Shown: positions 52,983 through 62,789, counted from the stretch's first letter. The stretch: DNA of 64,000 nucleotides from Brevibacillus brevis (GCF_022026395.1 NZ_CP041767.1:4398501-4462500); one strand, 5' to 3'. Numbers and translations are program-made. The notes: generated by a model not told the origin, from the sequence alone.

Positions 52983-53807
52983 TTAATTTTGTGAAGGTAC
53001 ATCGGTATGTTCCGATTTCAGAAAATGCTGCAGCTCCTCATAAAAAGTCGGGTTGCAAGCCATCACGCTGCTTTTTTGGTCGTACGGCAGTGGTGTCCCC
53101 GTCATAGTCGTCACCCGCCCACCGGCTTCCTCTACAATGATGCGAGCTGCCCCGAAATCCCACGCATTGAGCTGCATACTGACGTAGCCATCCAGTCTCC
53201 CCGCAGCCACATACGCCATCTCCAGAGCGGCGCTTCCCAAAAGGCGCATTCCGCGAACCTTACCAGCAAGCTTTTTCACAATCAAATCGATGCCGATCTG
53301 CTCAGCACGCTTGTTCCAAAATACACTCGTGCATAACAAAGCTTGCTCCAGGCTCACTTCTCGATTCACCTGCAAGGGACGATCATTCAGAAAAGCCCCT
53401 TCCCCTTTTACCGCATAAAACAACTCGTCTCTGGAAGGATCGTAAACGGCTCCGACCATTCCCTCTCCCTTATGGTAAACGGCAATAGAAACGGAAAAAT
53501 TGATTTGCTGATGCACAAAATTGGTCGTGCCATCAATCGGGTCGATGACCCAAAGCGTGTCATACTGCTTGTAATCCTCCGCATGTGCACTCTCTTCTCC
53601 AAGAATGCCGTGATCAGGGAAGCGTGCAAGAATCATCTGGATGACGTGATTCTCCACTTCTTTATCTACGGCTGTAACAAGATCGGAGGCAGATGTTTTA
53701 TACTCGACGGTAAAAGGCTCCTTCATTCGCTTCAGACTCAGCTCACCCGCTGAACGGGCGCATTGCAAAGCTAGCTCCTTGAGAGCCGCCAGTGTTGATG
53801 CTTGCAC
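52983..53807 (-). CDS. Inositol monophosphatase family protein
   Basis: A 274-residue Li-sensitive phosphatase-fold protein. Metal and substrate motifs are visible: LGEESAH (about residues 69-75), WVIDPIDGTTNFVH (about 86-99) and the C-terminal WDFGAARIIVEEAGG (about 217-231). It hydrolyses inositol phosphate or a similar sugar phosphate. The GTG at 53807 has TAGGTGG 8 bases upstream; the GTG at 53819 lacks a ribosome site. Confidence 0.9.
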   Translation of the reverse strand: MQASTLAALKELALQCARSAGELSLKRMKEPFTVEYKTSASDLVTAVDKEVENHVIQMILARFPDHGILGEESAHAEDYKQYDTLWVIDPIDGTTNFVHQQINFSVSIAVYHKGEGMVGAVYDPSRDELFYAVKGEGAFLNDRPLQVNREVSLEQALLCTSVFWNKRAEQIGIDLIVKKLAGKVRGMRLLGSAALEMAYVAAGRLDGYVSMQLNAWDFGAARIIVEEAGGRVTTMTGTPLPYDQKSSVMACNPTFYEELQHFLKSEHTDVPSQN

Positions 53808-54015
53808 ACGTATCGCCACCTAAAACTTGACTTATTTTTTCGCAAAGCACACCCTTTTCTTCTGGAATAGAGAGGCTTCGACGTTTTATTTGAAAATGAT
53901 GAGACAGCTCGTGCTAAAAAACGGTCATGCTATATGATTTAGTGTACCATACTTTACCTGCTGTTACACCACACGTTAGCCATGAGGGATACGCCTTAAA
54001 GTGCGCGGATTATTG

Positions 54016-54066
54016 AAAAAGGGCCTCTCCCTCGTCATTTTCTGACCGGGGAGACACCCTTTTTTA
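54016..54066 (-). terminator. Terminator of the cstA-ybdD operon
   Basis: AAAAAGGG.CTCTCCC pairs with GGGGAG..CCCTTTTTT; the T tract on the minus strand follows. The stretch 53820-54015 contains no gene. Confidence 0.75.
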
Positions 54067-54076
54067 CATGACTACT

Positions 54077-54289
54077 TTAGCAGCAGCGCGTTACGCCGCC
54101 TTTTTCAAATCGTTCGGTCAATGCGTACATATAGTACTCACGCTCTGTCATCGGAAAGATCCCCGGTGCCCCATGTGTCTCGTACCAATGGGCGAGATAC
54201 CGATCATAGTCGGGCATTCCGAAAATGGTTTTAATAGCAGAGCTCACTTTGCGTATTGCCTTTCGCATGGCTCTTAGCTTGCGCCTCAT
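54077..54289 (-). CDS. YbdD/YjiX family small protein
   Basis: A 70-residue protein with the family pattern GMPDYDRYLAHWYETH and the C-terminal GGVTRCC. It is always found with CstA-type transporters and is needed for their activity in enterobacteria. It overlaps the cstA stop by 4 bases. Confidence 0.9.
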   Translation of the reverse strand: MRRKLRAMRKAIRKVSSAIKTIFGMPDYDRYLAHWYETHGAPGIFPMTEREYYMYALTERFEKGGVTRCC

Positions 54290-56376
54290 GCTACGTGATG
54301 TCCTTTCCCGTCAAATACATTTCCTTTGGACTTGATGTACGGCGACTCCTGCAACGGATAGTGCTTGCCGCGAAGAATATTGATCCATACCCGCGCTCCG
54401 TCGAGAATGATCCCAACCGTAATGACCATGAAGATCGCACATACCACCGCATCGATCTGGTCGTTGAAGATCATTTTTTGTGCAGCTTCCACCGTTTTTA
54501 CCCCTTTGGGCAGCGTACCGGCATCCAATGCCTTTTGGAATGCTTCTGCGTGTGAGAGGAACCCGATTTTTGGATCAGGATGGAACAGCTTTTGCCAGCC
54601 TGCTGTCAGCGTAGCCGTCGTCAGCCAAGCCATCGGTACGAGTGTGATCCACGAGTAAGCCGCTTTGCCCATTTTGAAAATAATCGTCGTTCCCACTGTA
54701 AACGCAATCGCGGCGAGCATCTGGTTGGCGATACCAAAGAGCGGCCACAGCGTGTAAATGCCTCCCAACGGGTCCATGACACCTTGAAGCAGGAAGTATC
54801 CCCATCCGATGGTAATGATCCCGGAACCAATCAGATTACCTGGCAGCCAGTTGACTTCCTTCATTTTCGGAATGACGTTGCCGAGCATGTCTTGTACCAT
54901 GAATCGTCCGACACGTGTTCCCGCATCGATCGTCGTCAAAATAAAGACAGCCTCAAACAAAATCGCAAAGTGATACCAGAATGCCATTAATGCCTTGCCA
55001 CCCAATACACCGGAGAAAATCGTCGCCATTCCGATAGCCAGTGACGGCGCTCCGCCCGTCCGGGAAAGGATCGTCTTTTCTTGAATGTCGTTGGCAAGAG
55101 TGGTTAATTGGTCAGGGGTGACGGTATAGCCCCAGCCCGTTATCGTCGTCGCAACCTGGACCACATCCACGCCAATTGCTGCAGCAGGTGAGTTGATCGC
55201 AAAATAGACTCCGGGAGTCAGCACGCATGCTGCAATCATCGCCATAATCGCGACGCCAGACTCCATCAGCATCCCGCCATAACCGATCAAAGGCGCATGC
55301 GATTCCTTCGCGATCATCTTCGGTGTCGTTCCAGAAGACACGAGTGAATGGAATCCCGATACGGCACCGCACGCGATAGTAATAAACAAGAAGGGGAACA
55401 AATTTCCTGCAAAAACAGGGCCAGTACCATCAATGAACTTCGTCAGTGCCGGCATTTGCAATGGTGGCAGTGTCAGCACGATTCCTACCGCCAATACCGC
55501 TATCGTCCCTACTTTCAAAAACGAGCTGAGGTAATCGCGCGGTGCCAATAGCAGCCACACAGGCAAAACCGAGGCAATAAAGCCGTACACAATAATCATC
55601 CAGGCAAGCTGTACCTTGGAGAACGTAAAGGCTGGTCCCCATGTTGGCGATGCAGCAACGATTTGACCGAGCCAGAGGGAGAAGAACAAGAGAGCAAGCC
55701 CGATAATCGATCCTTCCAATACCTGCCCGGGTCGTATATACCGCATATACAATCCCATCAATATCGCGATTGGCAGCGTCATGAATATCGTAAAGGTAGC
55801 CCACGGTGATTCAGCTAGCGCGTTAACTACAACCATCGCCAAGACTGCAATCAAGATGATCATAATGGCAATAATTCCGACCAAGGCAAGCGCTCCGCCA
55901 ACAGGACCGATCTCTTCCTTGGCAATCTGACCGAGAGACTTTCCATTGCGACGCATTGATCCAAACAGAATGATAAAGTCCTGCACCGCTCCACCGATCA
56001 CGACCCCGACGATAATCCAGATCGTTCCCGGCAAATATCCCATTTGCGCAGCCAGCGTAGGACCTACGAGCGGACCTGCACCTGCAATCGCAGCGAAATG
56101 GTGCCCAAACAACACCCATTTGTTCGTTGGCACGAAGTCTTTGCCGTCGTTGTTCACTTCTGCCGGAGTGGCGCGATTGTCATCGAGCGCCATTAGTTTT
56201 TTGGCTATGAATTTACTGTAAAAACGATAAGCTACAGCATAAGTGCAAAATGCGGCAGTCAGTAACCAGAACGAGTTGACTGATTCCCCTTGCCAGAGGG
56301 CTATCATCCCGAATCCGACAGCACCCATTGCGGCTATCCCGCCCCAAATCAAGAGGGAAAGAAACCATTTCTTCAT
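54286..56376 (-). CDS. cstA: CstA family pyruvate/carbon-starvation transporter
   Basis: A 696-residue protein with about 16-18 membrane segments and the family markers GPLVGPTLAAQMGYLPGTIWIIVG (about residues 98-121), GGAVQDFIILFGSMRRNGKSLG and FHSLVSSGTTPKMI. CstA/BtsT proteins import pyruvate and peptides. Start ATG after GAAGGAGG. The coupled ybdD gene and the LytST-type pair about 0.8 kb upstream, of the kind that senses pyruvate (BtsSR, LytST), support this substrate. Confidence 0.93.
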   Translation of the reverse strand: MKKWFLSLLIWGGIAAMGAVGFGMIALWQGESVNSFWLLTAAFCTYAVAYRFYSKFIAKKLMALDDNRATPAEVNNDGKDFVPTNKWVLFGHHFAAIAGAGPLVGPTLAAQMGYLPGTIWIIVGVVIGGAVQDFIILFGSMRRNGKSLGQIAKEEIGPVGGALALVGIIAIMIILIAVLAMVVVNALAESPWATFTIFMTLPIAILMGLYMRYIRPGQVLEGSIIGLALLFFSLWLGQIVAASPTWGPAFTFSKVQLAWMIIVYGFIASVLPVWLLLAPRDYLSSFLKVGTIAVLAVGIVLTLPPLQMPALTKFIDGTGPVFAGNLFPFLFITIACGAVSGFHSLVSSGTTPKMIAKESHAPLIGYGGMLMESGVAIMAMIAACVLTPGVYFAINSPAAAIGVDVVQVATTITGWGYTVTPDQLTTLANDIQEKTILSRTGGAPSLAIGMATIFSGVLGGKALMAFWYHFAILFEAVFILTTIDAGTRVGRFMVQDMLGNVIPKMKEVNWLPGNLIGSGIITIGWGYFLLQGVMDPLGGIYTLWPLFGIANQMLAAIAFTVGTTIIFKMGKAAYSWITLVPMAWLTTATLTAGWQKLFHPDPKIGFLSHAEAFQKALDAGTLPKGVKTVEAAQKMIFNDQIDAVVCAIFMVITVGIILDGARVWINILRGKHYPLQESPYIKSKGNVFDGKGHHVA

Positions 56377-56632
56377 CCGAGTCGCCTCCTTCTATTTATC
56401 AAATATTCAGGCAATGAACCTTAGAAAAACGTATCACATCGGACAACTTGCCAACATAAAAAATGGCTGAACCGTACAAAAACAGGCACAAGCTGCACCA
56501 TCCTCGTTTGAGTGCAAGCGCATTCAATTTTGGGACGTAGAAAGTCTCCGCCCAGAGTCTGATACAAACTCCTCCACAATATGTTAAAGTTATACATAAA
56601 TTGGTATGGACATCAAAAAGGAGAATACGCAC

Positions 56633-57118
56633 ATGCGACGAATCGCGGGTTACATCATTATCGGAATCGGAGCGATTTTTGTTCTGGCTACCTACCTGAA
56701 CGTACCGCTCGCACTGGACTTGCTATGGCCAGTCTTCCTTCTCATCCCAGGAATCGGGTTTCATATTTTCTTTTTTATGAACCCAAAGCCAAATCGCGCT
56801 GGATTGCTCGTACCGGGCGGAATCTTGCTCGTTTATGCCCCACTCTTCTTTTTCAGCCAGCTATTTTTTCATGGGGATATGAGCACGACGTGGCCCTTCT
56901 TCCTGCTCGGTCCTGCCGTGGGGCTTACTGAGCTGTACCTATTCGGCAATCGCAAACCCGCTCTCTTGATCCCCATTGGCATCCTCACCGTTCTTGCTAT
57001 CGTATTTTTGATCGCGAATCTGGCGTCTACCCAGGTAGGCGGCATCCTTGGCTTGATCCTGATCGTATTAGGCGGGATCATGGTGACACGTAAGAAAAAC
57101 GATGAATATCCCATGTAA
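56633..57118 (+). CDS. Hydrophobic membrane protein (LiaF/YvlD-like TM region)
   Basis: A 161-residue protein with five or six hydrophobic segments in pairs (MRRIAGYIIIGIGAIFVLATYL, LLWPVFLLIPGIGFHIFFF, ...) and a short charged end (TRKKNDEYPM). ATG 56633 has AAGGAG 9 bases upstream. Similar DUF5668-type membrane regions occur in cell-envelope stress proteins. The role is unknown. It is divergent from cstA; the space 56377-56632 holds the promoters but nothing I can identify. Confidence 0.72.
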   Translation: MRRIAGYIIIGIGAIFVLATYLNVPLALDLLWPVFLLIPGIGFHIFFFMNPKPNRAGLLVPGGILLVYAPLFFFSQLFFHGDMSTTWPFFLLGPAVGLTELYLFGNRKPALLIPIGILTVLAIVFLIANLASTQVGGILGLILIVLGGIMVTRKKNDEYPM

Positions 57119-57130
57119 GCTGTCGGAAAA

Positions 57131-57178
57131 AACAGACCAATCCTCCCCCCAAACGGGACGCAGGATTGGTCTGTTTGC
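57131..57178. terminator. Bidirectional terminator
   Basis: AACAGACCAATCCT / AGGATTGGTCTGTT, a 14-bp perfect stem between convergent genes. Confidence 0.92.
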
Positions 57179-57961
57179 TTAAAACCCCAATCGTTTCTTC
57201 AATTCCTTCACGACATTGCGACTAACAGGCACTTCTGTTTTGCGGTGATCTTGCATGACTAGATGAATCGAGCCTTTGAACCAAGGGACGAGCTCAGCCG
57301 TTTTAGATAAATTGACGATAAAAGCCCGATGCGTCCGAAAGAACTGCTGGCGTGACAGCCTGCTCTCCAGCTCCTGCAACGTAAACGTGGTCGCATATTG
57401 CTCACCTGCTGTATAAATGTTCGCATACCTTCCTTCCAAGGTGGCATAGACGATTTCGTTTGGATCAATCAGCATGATCTTGCCGTTTTTTTCTACGGGG
57501 ACACGACGCGGCTGAGTATCGACCAGCACATTTTGCAGAAGGGACTGTAGCCTTTCCTCCAGCAGCGGTGACGCGTCCAATGCAGGTTCGCTTTTCCGCC
57601 TCATTTTTCGTACCCGATTCATCGTCTTTTCCAGACGCATTTCACTGAACGGCTTGACAATATAATCGACGGCTTCGGCCTCAAATGCTCGAACCGCATG
57701 AAAGTCATACGCGCTTGCAAAGATGATAACAGGTGGATTGACCATGGATTCGAGAAGCTCCTGTCCCACATCAACTCCATCCCTGTCCTGCAAATGAATG
57801 TCCAAAAAGACCGCGTCTGGCTCTGTCTGAAGCACCGCTTCCAACGCCTCTTCCCCGCTGCCCGCCTCTCCTACTACGGACACTTCCGAAAACTGCTCCA
57901 GCAAATACCGCAGTTCTTCTCTGGCAGGCGTCTCATCATCGACGATGAACACTTTGAGCAC
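57179..57961 (-). CDS. LytTR response regulator (LytT/BtsR-like)
   Basis: A 260-residue regulator: receiver domain with the acidic pocket D8-D9 and phosphoacceptor D54 (VFLDIHLQDRDG), then a LytTR DNA-binding domain (about residues 155-258, FFRTHRAFIVNL). The GTG start overlaps the kinase stop by 26 bases. By analogy to LytST and BtsSR it probably activates pyruvate transport genes such as the nearby cstA. Confidence 0.9.
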   Translation of the reverse strand: MLKVFIVDDETPAREELRYLLEQFSEVSVVGEAGSGEEALEAVLQTEPDAVFLDIHLQDRDGVDVGQELLESMVNPPVIIFASAYDFHAVRAFEAEAVDYIVKPFSEMRLEKTMNRVRKMRRKSEPALDASPLLEERLQSLLQNVLVDTQPRRVPVEKNGKIMLIDPNEIVYATLEGRYANIYTAGEQYATTFTLQELESRLSRQQFFRTHRAFIVNLSKTAELVPWFKGSIHLVMQDHRKTEVPVSRNVVKELKKRLGF

Positions 57962-59663
57962 TGACGTTCACCCCTATCGGTAATTGTATGGTGCATGTTG
58001 TACCGCTCCCGCTTTTGCTCTCGATCACGATTCCATACGGTTCTCCGTAGATCGACTGGAGACGGCTTTTTACATTGGCAAGACCGATCCCGGATAATTG
58101 CCGCCCTGCACGCTTCTCATTTAGGGCTGGTTCGAATGGGTCCATTTCCATTCCGACCCCATTATCTGCCACTGTCAGTTCGACGATTTGCTTTTCTTTG
58201 CGGCGCGCACGAATCACTACCGTTCCCCCTTCGCGTTTGGGCAATAGCCCGTGCTTGACCGCATTTTCTACCAGAGGCTGCAAAATCAGTCCTGGCACAG
58301 TAATCCGCTCTACACCATCCTCGATGTCGTACTCTACATGGAGCTTGTCCCCGAACCTCGCACGTTCGATGGCCAAATACGCTTCGATATGCTCCAGCTC
58401 ACGCGCCAGACTGACATATCCGCCAGAGTCATGCAAATTACGCCGGAAGTACTCCCCTAAATGAATCAACAGTTCACGGGCCTGTTCGGGGCGGAAGCGA
58501 ATGAACGAAACGATCGTATTGAGCGCATTAAACAAGAAATGCGGATTGATCTGCGCATGCAAGGCTCTGATTTCTGCATCTGCCAACAAACGGGATTGCT
58601 TCTCCAGCTCAGCCAGTTCGAGCTGACTCGAGATCAGGTTCCCCAATCCACGCACGAGTTCCAGGTCCACTGCCGACAATTTGCGAGACCGATCCTGATA
58701 CAGCTTGAGCACGCCCGCCACTTCACGTCTTCGCATCAGAGGGACAAGGATCGCATAGCGCAAGGAACAATTCGTCTCCCTGCACCCAATCTCTTCTTTC
58801 GTCTGGGCAATTTTTACTTCTTTGGTCGATAAAACTTCACGGGTCGCCTTAGTCGTTATGCCTTCTCCAACTACGTGATGGGACGAGCCTGCGCCAACAT
58901 GCGCAAGCACAGAGCGCGTATCGGTAATTGCTACCGCTGCTACACGCGTCGTCCGCAATATTTCCTCCGCTACCTTTTGGGCAGAATCATACGTCAGTCC
59001 TTGACGCAAGTAAGAGAGTGTCTTGTCCGCTACTTGCAGCGTTCGCTGGGCTTGGAGCGCGCCAATCCGATCCTCTTCCTTTTTGGCCAAATCAATTATA
59101 ATAATCAAAATAGCAATTCCAACCGAGTTGACGACTGACATTGGTACACTAATGGCCTGCACCAATGCCAAAGCGTCAGCGTAAGGCCGTGCGATTAGAA
59201 GAACAATTCCCATTTGCAGCCACTCCGCCAAGAAACCAACGAAGAGTGCTGTCGTCCACCCGATTTTTTTGCTGCGGTTACGGAGGAACTGATAGATTAA
59301 TCCCGCAAACAAGCCCTCGCTAATGGTCGAGATGGCACATGCCAAATCTGTAAAGCCCCCCAATGAATAGCGATGAATTCCCGCAATCAACCCTGTCATC
59401 AGCCCTACCCAGGGACCAGCCAGCAATCCAGCCACGACAGTCCCGATCACACGTGAATTCGCAATCGCATCCTGATACCAAATGCCATTATAGGTACCCA
59501 GTATGGAAATAGCAGAAAAAATGACGACCATCAGTGCTTTTTCTCGCCATGTCGCTTGCTGGTTCAATATGCTGCGGAATGCTCGTACACGTGTAAACAA
59601 CAAGGCCGCCACTATCAAAACAGCCGTCCGCTCCGTCAACGGAACCATTAATGCCATATTCAT
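57936..59663 (-). CDS. LytS-type sensor histidine kinase
   Basis: A 575-residue kinase: N-terminal 5TM-LYT receptor domain (about residues 1-185, ISILGTYNGIWYQ, NSRVIGTVVAGLLAGPWVGL), a GAF domain (about 215-350), then the histidine kinase domain with the phosphoacceptor HAQINPHFLFNALNTI (about 370-386) and a GHKL ATPase domain (VENAVKHGL, DNGVGM, GIGLANVKSRL). The 5TM-LYT domain in the family senses pyruvate. Start ATG after AGGAGAGGG. Confidence 0.93.
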   Translation of the reverse strand: MNMALMVPLTERTAVLIVAALLFTRVRAFRSILNQQATWREKALMVVIFSAISILGTYNGIWYQDAIANSRVIGTVVAGLLAGPWVGLMTGLIAGIHRYSLGGFTDLACAISTISEGLFAGLIYQFLRNRSKKIGWTTALFVGFLAEWLQMGIVLLIARPYADALALVQAISVPMSVVNSVGIAILIIIIDLAKKEEDRIGALQAQRTLQVADKTLSYLRQGLTYDSAQKVAEEILRTTRVAAVAITDTRSVLAHVGAGSSHHVVGEGITTKATREVLSTKEVKIAQTKEEIGCRETNCSLRYAILVPLMRRREVAGVLKLYQDRSRKLSAVDLELVRGLGNLISSQLELAELEKQSRLLADAEIRALHAQINPHFLFNALNTIVSFIRFRPEQARELLIHLGEYFRRNLHDSGGYVSLARELEHIEAYLAIERARFGDKLHVEYDIEDGVERITVPGLILQPLVENAVKHGLLPKREGGTVVIRARRKEKQIVELTVADNGVGMEMDPFEPALNEKRAGRQLSGIGLANVKSRLQSIYGEPYGIVIESKSGSGTTCTIQLPIGVNVSAQSVHRR

Positions 59664-59774
59664 TGGTTGATCCCTCTCCTGTCGCCGCCCGATGGTTCCT
59701 GCTTGTTTCTGTAACTAATCAAAATATTCACTCTCTACTACGTATTTCCCTTTTGTTTCTCTTCCTTTCCTAGT

Positions 59775-59805
59775 AAAAAAGGTTGCCGAAATGATTTCGA
59801 CAACC
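59775..59805 (-). terminator. Terminator of the GNAT gene
   Basis: GGTTGCCGAAAT / ATTTCGACAACC with a single-base centre, followed by TTTTTTACT on the minus strand. Confidence 0.88.
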
Positions 59806-59824
59806 CATGGATATCCGTATCGTT

Positions 59825-60652
59825 TTAATACTCGAACTCCAATATTTTGCACTTTTCCTTCGGCTCAAATCCTAGCTTTATCCCCAAACGAACTGATTCC
59901 TCATTCGTTTCCAGCGTGGTCCAGTGCGGTGTCAGCCCATGTTCCACGCAATGCTCCAGGTACGCCGCACAAGCAAGCGTAGCAAAGCCTTTGTTCATAT
60001 CGGCTTCCTCGTACGTTTCCACGCTAATTTCATGGTCACGCTCATGGACACAGCAAGACAGGCAAGCACTCACAATCGCATTTCCTTTACATACGCAAAA
60101 ACCTACTCCCCACTGCAGAAAATCATCCACCGAATGATAGAATTCCTCCACAACCTCGAGCAAGATGTTGTCCGGATCGTTTTCAATGACGCCTGCATCG
60201 ATTCTTTTCAACGTGTATCCTTCGGGCAGAGGGCGATAGCTGATCTTTCGCGCTTGGAATTGCTCGGGATTGAACTGGTAGTAATACTCCCAATCCGTTT
60301 CGATCTCTCGATGCGAGATGGCTTTGGTCACTGCTTTTTCCCACGTCTCATCTGGGACAACTGCCAGAAAATGAGTGCCCCCGCACGATTCGGTCGTATA
60401 TGTGCGCAATTCCCCCTCAATAAAGCCCCCCAGATCCGCTGTGAACGCTTCATTGGCAGCATCCCCTACGAAAATGCTGATCACTCCTGTTTGATCGACC
60501 AAGGCTGTCCGGGGCTGCTCCACATCGTCTACGTAAATCACTCCTCGATTTGTCCCATTGATAATCGCATGGATGGTCAAAATGTTCACATTATCAGGCG
60601 AGACCAACGTTCTGATTTTTGCATAATCATTTGTTTCCAATCGATGAATCAT
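59825..60652 (-). CDS. GNAT acetyltransferase (PF12746-like)
   Basis: A 275-residue protein of the two-part GNAT group related to ZmaR, the zwittermicin A resistance acetyltransferase. The C-terminal GNAT core is seen in CACLSCCVHERDHEISVETYEEADMNKGFATLACAAYLEHC (split: ISVETYEEADMNKGFATL is the acetyl-CoA region) and ETNEESVRLGIKLGFE. The N-terminal half (1-120) is the variable part. It starts 42 bases after the end of the frameshifted sigma gene and may share its transcript. Substrate unknown. Confidence 0.82.
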   Translation of the reverse strand: MIHRLETNDYAKIRTLVSPDNVNILTIHAIINGTNRGVIYVDDVEQPRTALVDQTGVISIFVGDAANEAFTADLGGFIEGELRTYTTESCGGTHFLAVVPDETWEKAVTKAISHREIETDWEYYYQFNPEQFQARKISYRPLPEGYTLKRIDAGVIENDPDNILLEVVEEFYHSVDDFLQWGVGFCVCKGNAIVSACLSCCVHERDHEISVETYEEADMNKGFATLACAAYLEHCVEHGLTPHWTTLETNEESVRLGIKLGFEPKEKCKILEFEY

Positions 60653-60694
60653 CCTAATTTCGGCCCTTTCTCTCTCTTTTGGACATCTGTGTAC

Positions 60695-61301
60695 TTATGC
60701 GGCTAATAGCGGAGCGAAGTCGTCCAGACTCAGCTTCCGCACAAAAGTCGGGTCATCGTCCACGTTCCTTTCCTCGGAGGATTCCAGCTCTTCTGCAAGC
60801 AGTAGGCGAGCCCGGTGCAGCCGGGATTTCACTGTGCCTTCCGGGATGCCTGCTCGCAGGGCAAACTTGCTTGATTGGCAAATCCTCGTAATAGTGAAGC
60901 CAAACGACGATGCGCAGCTCTTGCTCCAACTTCCATACTGCCTCTGTTAATTCAATCGCTTCGTAGGGAGCCTGTACCGCTTTCTCCTCTATTTGTAGTG
61001 AAAACAGCTCTACGGTTGTTGGGCTTCGTTTCTTTTTTCTCTGCCATTGTCTGCATTCGTTTATGAGAATTTGAATCATCCATGTTTTGAAATAAGCAGG
61101 CTCTCGTAGCGTTCGGATGGCTCTGAATGCTTTCATCACCGCATCCTGCACCACATCGGCACAATCCTCGTCCCGCCCGACATAGGTTCGTGCCAAGCCA
61201 TACAAAGTCCGCTCGTACGATTGAATGACTCTGGCAAAAGCTTCTACGCTGCCGTCCTGCGCCAGCTGAATGTCCTGCTGAACTTCCCTCTTGATGCTCA
61301 C
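60695..61301 (-). pseudogene. ECF sigma factor gene with a frameshift in region 4
   Basis: The GTG at 61301 follows AAAGGAGGG. The frame gives a normal region 2 (SYERTLYGLARTYVGRDEDCADVVQDAVMKAF, split here only for description) and the start of region 4 (WLHYYEDLPIKQV). At about 60870-60880 the frame shifts: the +1 frame continues perfectly as GIPEGTVKSRLHRARLLLAEELE to a stop at 60695. A normal gene would read through, so either one or more bases were gained, or the sequence carries an error. No anti-sigma gene is adjacent. Confidence 0.82.
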
Positions 61302-61410
61302 ATCGCATAACCCTCCTTTTATATCCAACATTTGGTTCTCATTAGTATAGATGATAGAGACGGGTAAATGGTTCATGAGGCATTCATTTTTCTGCTTCGC
61401 AAAATAGAAA

Positions 61411-61449
61411 AAGACCATCCCTTCAGCTTTATCAGCTTGAGATGGTCTT
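61411..61449 (-). terminator. Terminator of hppD
   Basis: AAGACCATC / GATGGTCTT, followed by TTTTCTATTTT on the minus strand. Confidence 0.85.
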
Positions 61450-61471
61450 GTCATGCCGTTACATCAATAAA

Positions 61472-62563
61472 TTACAGGTTACCTCTACGCTCTTGCTCGC
61501 GCTCCAGCGCCTCGAACAGTGCCTTGAAGTTGCCATTCCCGAAGCCACGTGCACCTTTACGCTGGATAATCTCGATGAACAGCGTCGGACGGTCTACAAT
61601 CGGCTTGCTGAACAGCTGTAAGAGGTAGCCTTCGTCGTCTCTGTCGACCAAGACTCCCAGCTTTCTCAGCGCCTCGATGTCTTCGTCAATTTCCCCTACA
61701 CGCTCTTTCAAATCTTCGTAGTACGCATCTGGCACCATGAGGAAATCCACACCATTATCACGCAGCTTCGATACAGTGTCGATGATATCATTGGTCAGGA
61801 TAGCAATATGCTGTACCCCTGGCCCTTTGTAGAACTCCAAAAATTCCTGAATCTGCGACTTGCGGCGTCCTTCTGCCGGCTCATTAATCGGGAACTTGAT
61901 GCGTCCGGTTCCGCTTTGCATCACTTTGGACATGAGCGCAGAATACTCTGTCGAGATGTCGTCCTCACTGAAATTTTGTACAGCTGTAAAGCCCATGACC
62001 TTTTGGTAATATTCTACCCACTCATCCATGACCTCGACGTTACCAACGATGTGGTCGATGCCGATAATACCCGTACTCTCTCCTTTGACAGGAGATTGGT
62101 AAGCTTTATAGCCTGGGAAGAATGGTCCGTTGTAATTTTTTCGTTCGATAAAGGAATGAATGTTTTCGCCGTACGTACCGATAATCGCTTTTTTGACCGT
62201 CCCGAATTCATCGGTATACTCAGTCGGCTCCATGATCGGAATGGCTCCGCGAGAAACTGCCTCCCGGTAAGCCTGCTCACAATCCTCTACACGCAGGGCA
62301 ACGTCTTTGACGCCGTCCCCATGCTTTTTCACAAAATCCGAGATCGGGCTGTCAGGCGTAAGCGCCCCGCTGATCACGAACGTCATATGCTTCTGCTTCA
62401 AGACGTAGGAAACCTTTTCCCGAGAACCTGTCTCCAAGCCCGCATAGGCTACTGCTTCAAATCCAAACGCTTTTGTGAAATAGTGCATGGTTTGCTTGGC
62501 GTTCCCTGTATAAAACTCCAGGTAGTCCCAGTCCTGAATCGGGAAAAAATCGGTATTGCTCAT
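61472..62563 (-). CDS. hppD: 4-hydroxyphenylpyruvate dioxygenase
   Basis: A 363-residue Fe(II) dioxygenase of tyrosine breakdown, converting 4-hydroxyphenylpyruvate to homogentisate. Two vicinal-oxygen-chelate halves are seen; the metal ligands are H171 (GIDHIVGNVE), H252 (VQHIAILTND) and E331 (FIEIIQRKG). The C-terminal FGNGNFKALFEALE is conserved. No other tyrosine catabolism gene lies in the window. Two cre-like sites lie upstream. Confidence 0.96.
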   Translation of the reverse strand: MSNTDFFPIQDWDYLEFYTGNAKQTMHYFTKAFGFEAVAYAGLETGSREKVSYVLKQKHMTFVISGALTPDSPISDFVKKHGDGVKDVALRVEDCEQAYREAVSRGAIPIMEPTEYTDEFGTVKKAIIGTYGENIHSFIERKNYNGPFFPGYKAYQSPVKGESTGIIGIDHIVGNVEVMDEWVEYYQKVMGFTAVQNFSEDDISTEYSALMSKVMQSGTGRIKFPINEPAEGRRKSQIQEFLEFYKGPGVQHIAILTNDIIDTVSKLRDNGVDFLMVPDAYYEDLKERVGEIDEDIEALRKLGVLVDRDDEGYLLQLFSKPIVDRPTLFIEIIQRKGARGFGNGNFKALFEALEREQERRGNL

Positions 62564-62644
62564 TGCCTACCCCTCCGCTTTCCTTTTCGATTATTGACAT
62601 TATTTTGTGAATTGGGATTATTTTGTCGTTATCTTGAGAGTACA

Positions 62645-62711
62645 TTGGAAGCGCTTCCCCTTGCAAGAACACGGAACAACGCGAAAACGCTAAAACGCTT
62701 TCATTCATTAA
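62645..62711. promoter_or_regulatory. Two cre-like sites upstream of hppD
   Basis: TGGAAGCGCTTCCC (62646-62659, with a 12-bp perfect palindrome) and TGAAAGCGTTTTAG on the minus strand (about 62690-62705) each match the cre consensus at 12 of 14 positions. Catabolite control of hppD would be expected but is not shown. Confidence 0.4.
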
Positions 62712-62740
62712 AGTACGCACGCGAGTAACAACTGGATACC

Positions 62741-62773
62741 AAAAAGCCACCGATCAAGTTGACCGATGGCTTT
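62741..62773 (-). terminator. Terminator of trxA-like gene
   Basis: AAAGCCACCGATC / GACCGATGGCTTT with T tract on the minus strand. Confidence 0.85.
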
Positions 62774-62789
62774 CCCTGAGTTTAGCTAC

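Noticed and set aside
62457..62750. 97-residue minus frame upstream of hppD
   Set aside because: It lies across the cre-like sites and the hppD start in another frame and has no ribosome site.
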